Shown: positions 61,501-64,000 of the stretch, in pieces
How positions within the stretch are numbered: position 1 is the first letter of the stretch
Layout of the letters: each line of letters opens with the position of its first letter
Origin: Pelagihabitans sp965238025
GTDB lineage: Bacteria > Bacteroidota > Bacteroidia > Flavobacteriales > Flavobacteriaceae
DNA: 64,000 nt
Reading direction: 5' to 3'
Assembly: GCA_965238025.1 (NCBI GenBank)
Contig: OZ250162.1
Coordinates: 310,001-374,000, forward strand
The notes under the pieces: model-generated
The model's database searches: none
What the model was told of the DNA's origin: nothing
The model's input: the letters and a program-made list of their open reading frames with translations, nothing else
Program-made: the position numbers and the translations under genes

Positions 61501-61956
61501 GGTAGATTTCCAATCAGAGGCCACCGGTATTAGATGTTCGGTCAAATTTGGATTCAGGGCTGCCATTTCCCAAGCAATCCCCCCACCCAGCGAACCACCG
61601 ATAATGGCAAATAGTCTGTTGATTTCAAGTTGTGCGAGTCCCTTTAAAAAAATCTGGGCGATATCGCCGGCAACAAAGTCTTTGTAGTTCTCAATCAAAA
61701 ATTTATCATACCCATTTCCAGGAATGTTGAAACTGAGTATGGTGTATTTTTGCGTATCAATGCATTTGCCCTCCCCAATAAGTGCTGACCACCAGCCATC
61801 CTCGCCACTCACATTTGAGTTTCCCGTTAGCGCATGGTTTACGAGCACCATGGGTGCGGAATGTAAGGGTGCTCCAAAAATTTGATATGATAAATCAATA
61901 TCCTGCTCGACCCCACTTATAGTTTTGTAACCTTTTATTTTTAGATGGTGCAGCAT
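58570..61956 (-). CDS. Trifunctional homoserine O-acyltransferase / aspartokinase / homoserine dehydrogenase
   Basis: This single protein of about 1128 residues has three parts. Residues 1-320 form a MetX-like alpha/beta hydrolase with the nucleophile S122 (GGSLGGG), D265 (VDSDLF) and H298 (DGHDAF). Residues about 325-615 form an aspartokinase (VLKFGGKSLSNG, with Lys where most have Thr after GG), followed by two ACT domains (about 625-765). Residues about 772-1128 form a homoserine dehydrogenase (NLAIFGHGNVGGT). The last two equal ThrA. The fusion makes homoserine and then activates it for methionine synthesis. The ATG at 61956 is preferred to a GTG at 62001. It follows metY, so SAM riboswitch control is likely. 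Confidence 0.93.
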   Translation of the reverse strand: MLHHLKIKGYKTISGVEQDIDLSYQIFGAPLHSAPMVLVNHALTGNSNVSGEDGWWSALIGEGKCIDTQKYTILSFNIPGNGYDKFLIENYKDFVAGDIAQIFLKGLAQLEINRLFAIIGGSLGGGIAWEMAALNPNLTEHLIPVASDWKSTDWLIANCQIQEQFLVNSKQPVHDARMHAMLCYRTPESFKERFQRSTNSELQVFNVESWLLHHGKKLQERFQLSAYKLMNQLLRTIDITRDGDQNFINLQNSDTNIHIIGVDSDLFFTAKENKETFKQLAQANSNVTYGEIESLDGHDAFLIEFEQLQKLLHPVFNESIKTDGIKVLKFGGKSLSNGEGLERVLEIISAKVSENENIAVVLSARQNGTDQLETILEKAASGEDYFEDFELLEKYQQHTYANISLTEEFKKLAKLFEGVALLGDYSLKIKDEVLAHGELISAKLITKLLIGKGVKAVLIDTRKFIKTDDTFGDAQLLEHISKEKVLSHISGLPAGSVPIVTGFIASTENGETTTLGRNGSNYSAALLANFLDAEELQNYTHVDGIFTANPELVPDAKRLSNVSYAEANELANFGATILHAKTIIPLIEKNIPLRILNTYNNDNEGTLISAKSSKEGIKSLSVLEEISLINLEGRGLLGKVGIDARIFKALEENNINVSIISQGSSERGIGLVVNKNKAQKAKKALDREFSSDFKAKDINMITVVDDVSVISIVGQDLSTFHKPYNALIKNRIVPVLFNNTVSGKNVSIVVKKADLKKAVNVMHGQIFGISKKVNLAIFGHGNVGGTLVDQILKSAQTIEKRKDIDLKVFAVANSRKALLNKEGIRKTWKSDLDKKGVAYAIEDIFAYAKDNHLENLIAVDNTASSDFVARYFDLVENGFDLVSSNKIANTLGFDYYQLLREELVKSQKQYLYETNVGAGLPLIDTIKLLHLSGENITRIQGVFSGSLSYIFNTFSEVDTSFSSILKDAMRKGFTEPDPREDLSGNDVGRKLLILARELDLSNEFSDIDIQNLIPEALQTGDVDFFLKNLGLLDDKFNEIKKNQKPDHVLRYIGDLHGNLQKETGLLDVKLVSVPKESALGQVKGSDSIIEIYTDSYGENPLVIQGAGAGAAVTARGVFGDILRIAEKG

Positions 61957-62039
61957 CTGCGATTTTTTTATTAATTCTGTCACATCGAGCACCTCGGCCA
62001 CACTCGGTATAAACTTCGTCGAGAAATCAAATTTGACGG

Positions 62040-62078
62040 AGCCTGCCTTGAGCTAAGTCGAAAGGCTCGAACTGACAG
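62040..62078. repeat. REP-like element between metY and the thrA fusion
   Basis: GAGCCTGCCTTGAGCTAAGT and CGAAAGGCTCG form imperfectly complementary arms (GAGCCT/AGGCTC) and share the GAGC...GTCGAA motif with other palindromic repeats of this window. Confidence 0.5.
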
Positions 62079-62096
62079 TAGCACATAATTTATATC

Positions 62097-63389
62097 TTAT
62101 GCCAAAACCGATTTATCTATAGTGGCAAAAGCATTTACTAAATCTGTTTTCAAATCTTCTATATCTTCTAAACCAACAGATAAGCGGATCAAGTCTTTTG
62201 TTACTCCAGTAGATTCTTGTGCGGCATCATCTAATTGTTGGTGCGTTGTACTTGCCGGGTGAATAATCAATGATTTGGAATCACCGATATTCGCCAATAG
62301 GGAGAACAATTTGGTATTATCGGCTATTTTCTTGGCCGAATCGAAACCTCCTTTTATCCCAAAGGTTACGATTCCACTTTGTCCCTTGGGTAGGTAAGCG
62401 TCTGACTGCGCCTTGAATTTACTTGATTTTAAACCGGGATAGTTGACCCATGTTACTTCAGTTCTGCCTTCTAACCACTCAGCCAAGGCCAAGGCATTTT
62501 CGCTATGCTTCTTTACACGTATTTCCAGTGTTTCCAACCCTTGAATAATTTGAAAGGCGTTAAATGGGCTCAAAGCTGAACCAAAATCCCTTAAGCCCTC
62601 TATTCGCGCTTTTATAATGAAAGCAATAGGTCCAACTGCATCATGATAGATAAGGCCGTGGTAGCCGGCCGATGGTTCAGTAAACTCGGGAAACTTTCCG
62701 TTCGCCCAATCAAAGTTCCCGGCATCTATAATCGCTCCACCGAGCGCAGTTCCGTTTCCGTTGATATACTTCGTTAATGAATGAATTACAATATTTGCTC
62801 CATGTTCTATAGGGTTCAATAATGCAGGTGTGGCAACCGTATTGTCAACGATAAATGGAATTTTCGCGCTTTTTGCCTCAGAAGAGATTGCCTTCAAATC
62901 TAAAACATCCAATTTTGGGTTCCCAAGCGACTCCACAAAAATTGCCCTTGTATTTTCCTTTACTGCCTTACCGAAGTTGGAAGGGTCTGATGGGTCTACA
63001 AAAGTAGTTGTGATACCCAATCTTGGTAGGGTCACATTCAAAAGATTATACGTGCCCCCATATAAGCTATTGGAAGCAACAATATGATCACCGCTTTTTA
63101 ACAGTACCATTAATGTGGTAGCTATCGCGGCCGTACCGGATGAAGTTACCAAGGCTGCTACCCCTCCTTCGAGAGCAGCGAGGCGTTGTTCTAAAATATC
63201 ATTGGTAGGGTTGTTGATCCTTGTGTAGATATTGCCAAATTCGGCTAGCCCAAAAAGATTGGCGGCATGATCCGAATTGTTGAAAACGTAAGCCGTGCTT
63301 TGATAAATAGGTACGGCCCTTGTACCTCCATTTACCGTGGTGTCATGTCCTGCATGTAATGCGTTTGTAGAAAATTTTTGATCGCTCAT
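62097..63389 (-). CDS. metY: O-acetylhomoserine sulfhydrylase (MetY type)
   Basis: MetY makes homocysteine from O-acetylhomoserine and sulfide, the point where the cys and met pathways meet. The 430-residue protein (ATG at 63389, MSDQKFSTNALHAGHD) has the PLP lysine in VIHSLTKYINGNGT and the ARIEGLRDFG insertion typical of this longer branch. The frame is open up to 63512 through leader DNA, but that part is not protein-like. It is the first gene after the SAM-I riboswitch at 63594-63734, with a leader of about 200 bases. Confidence 0.95.
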   Translation of the reverse strand: MSDQKFSTNALHAGHDTTVNGGTRAVPIYQSTAYVFNNSDHAANLFGLAEFGNIYTRINNPTNDILEQRLAALEGGVAALVTSSGTAAIATTLMVLLKSGDHIVASNSLYGGTYNLLNVTLPRLGITTTFVDPSDPSNFGKAVKENTRAIFVESLGNPKLDVLDLKAISSEAKSAKIPFIVDNTVATPALLNPIEHGANIVIHSLTKYINGNGTALGGAIIDAGNFDWANGKFPEFTEPSAGYHGLIYHDAVGPIAFIIKARIEGLRDFGSALSPFNAFQIIQGLETLEIRVKKHSENALALAEWLEGRTEVTWVNYPGLKSSKFKAQSDAYLPKGQSGIVTFGIKGGFDSAKKIADNTKLFSLLANIGDSKSLIIHPASTTHQQLDDAAQESTGVTKDLIRLSVGLEDIEDLKTDLVNAFATIDKSVLA

Positions 63390-63593
63390 GATTTTAATTT
63401 TGTGTATCCCTATCTTTTCCTTGGAATACTGGTTTTTAAATAGATTTCCGCCCTTGTATGCCGATAGGCAGGTACGCGGAAATGACATTAAATGAATTAT
63501 CCAAAAAGCCAAACTTAGCTACGTCGACCTGAGTAGCGGTAAAATCAAAAAGTTATAAGAAAGCGAACAGTTTACGGAAAGTAATCTGTTTTT

Positions 63594-63734
63594 GTTATCT
63601 GCCCAAGAAGCCGAAATATGTTCAGCGAATCCTGAAACGAGTTCAGGACAGGGTAGAATTTAGCACCTTCTTTGCATAGGCCAAAGGGTTGCTAAGGTTT
63701 CATCGGGTCTAATCCCTCCACCTTTCTTGATAAC
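63594..63734 (-). promoter_or_regulatory. SAM-I (S-box) riboswitch upstream of metY
   Basis: On the minus strand GTTATCAAGAAAGGTGGAGG, then GATTAGACCCGATGAAACC, TTAGCAACCC and AAGGTGCTAAATTCTACCC give the SAM-I core. P1 closes with GATAAC at 63594-63599. Between P4 and the 3' strand of P1 lies a REP-like hairpin (CCTGAA-ACGAG-TTCAGG) not present in the riboswitch at 26134. The aptamer is about 141 nt. Confidence 0.94.
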
Positions 63735-63822
63735 TATTCAATAAATGTTTGAACTTTGAAAGAACAAATTAAGAACGGAAAAAACTATTATCCTAACAAT
63801 AGTTGAAAAAAATAAAATTTAT

Positions 63823-63862
63823 GTCAAAAAAAAACGGCCACGTAACAAATGCGGCCGTTTTT
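63823..63862 (-). terminator. Terminator of metK
   Basis: A perfect inverted repeat, AAAAACGGCC and GGCCGTTTTT, is followed on the minus strand by a long T-run. It starts 18 bp after the metK stop codon. It separates metK from the riboswitch that controls metY. The remainder of 63513-63880 holds only the riboswitch and its promoter region. Confidence 0.88.
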
Positions 63863-63880
63863 GATATTATTTATAACACG

Positions 63881-64000
63881 CTATAATTTAAAAGCAGTTT
63901 TTACTTTGTCTACCATATCTAATTTTTCCCAGGTAAAAAGCTCAACCTCTTTCTCGATCCGCCCATTATAAGGGGATTCAAAAACTTTTGTGACCGTTTT
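63881..64000 (-). CDS. metK: S-adenosylmethionine synthase, C-terminal end (partial)
   Basis: The last 39 codons of a minus-strand gene run off the window edge. The visible protein contains SPYNGRIEKEVELFTWEKLD and ends DKVKTAFKL. The FTWEKLDxVDKVK ending is, from memory, the C-terminus of MetK in Bacteroidetes; only a short piece is visible, so the call is moderate. MetK makes SAM, the ligand of the two riboswitches of this window, and its place next to metY fits a methionine/SAM cluster. Confidence 0.7.
   Translation of the reverse strand, partial: KTVTKVFESPYNGRIEKEVELFTWEKLDMVDKVKTAFKL

Noticed and set aside
63390..63512. A 41-residue N-terminal extension of MetY.
   Set aside because: The extension is encoded by leader DNA with repeat-like sequence, and the family start is the ATG at 63389.

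Overview
The window looks like chromosome of a Bacteroidota bacterium, most likely a marine member of the Flavobacteriaceae. The signs are AT-rich DNA, family-typical gene neighbourhoods (pheA/aminotransferase/tyrA/DAHP synthase-chorismate mutase; a MoxR/DUF58/DUF4350/DUF4129/SpoIIM/RDD block), a MetX-aspartokinase-homoserine dehydrogenase fusion, paired DUF3857 proteins, lipoprotein signals of the LSSC type, and few clear Shine-Dalgarno sites. I saw no rRNA, tRNA, transposase, integrase gene or CRISPR array.

Layout. 1-15.5 kb, all on the minus strand: aromatic amino-acid synthesis (pheA, aminotransferase, tyrA, DAHP synthase/chorismate mutase, and aroA further down) with translation and RNA-modification genes (rsgA, dtd, queA, rlmN), a MazG-like enzyme, two DUF3857 proteins and a polyprenyl synthase. 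The aromatic operon starts with a Phe/Tyr-rich leader peptide and a terminator/antiterminator pair, a classical attenuator. 15.6-20.7 kb: mixed genes (DinB-like, membrane LuxR-type regulator, serine hydrolase with an in-frame palindromic repeat, DUF2807 lipoprotein, PagL-like). 20.8-26.3 kb: SAM-I riboswitch, split metH, metF, with a four-helix-bundle gene wedged between the metH halves. 26.3-32.8 kb: the MoxR/DUF58 block. 33-41.8 kb: assimilatory sulfate reduction (cysH, cysD, cysN, sulfite reductase, siroheme genes, a ferredoxin-NADP reductase-like enzyme) with an Rrf2 regulator and three copies of a shared 23-bp operator-like site.

41.9-45.3 kb: four small plus-strand accessory genes separated by long palindromic spacers. 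Each gene is bracketed by its own private inverted repeat (GTTGTxxx at the start, its complement at the end). This is the relation expected of integron cassettes and their attC sites, and it is the most unusual structure here. 45.3-57 kb: TetR/Rieske oxygenase, amidohydrolase, GH16 enzyme, MocR regulator/PLP decarboxylase, then a MarR-controlled set of pirins, a CDGSH protein and a ferredoxin-linked class III cyclase. 57-64 kb: methionine synthesis again (metZ, metX-thrA fusion, metY behind a second SAM-I riboswitch, and the 3' end of metK).

Together the sulfur genes form a route from sulfate to sulfide (cys), sulfide to homocysteine (metX, metY, metZ) and homocysteine to methionine and SAM (metH, metF, metK), with SAM feedback through two riboswitches. 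Two repeat families are scattered through the window: heptanucleotide tandem arrays and REP-like palindromes, some of them lying inside coding sequence.
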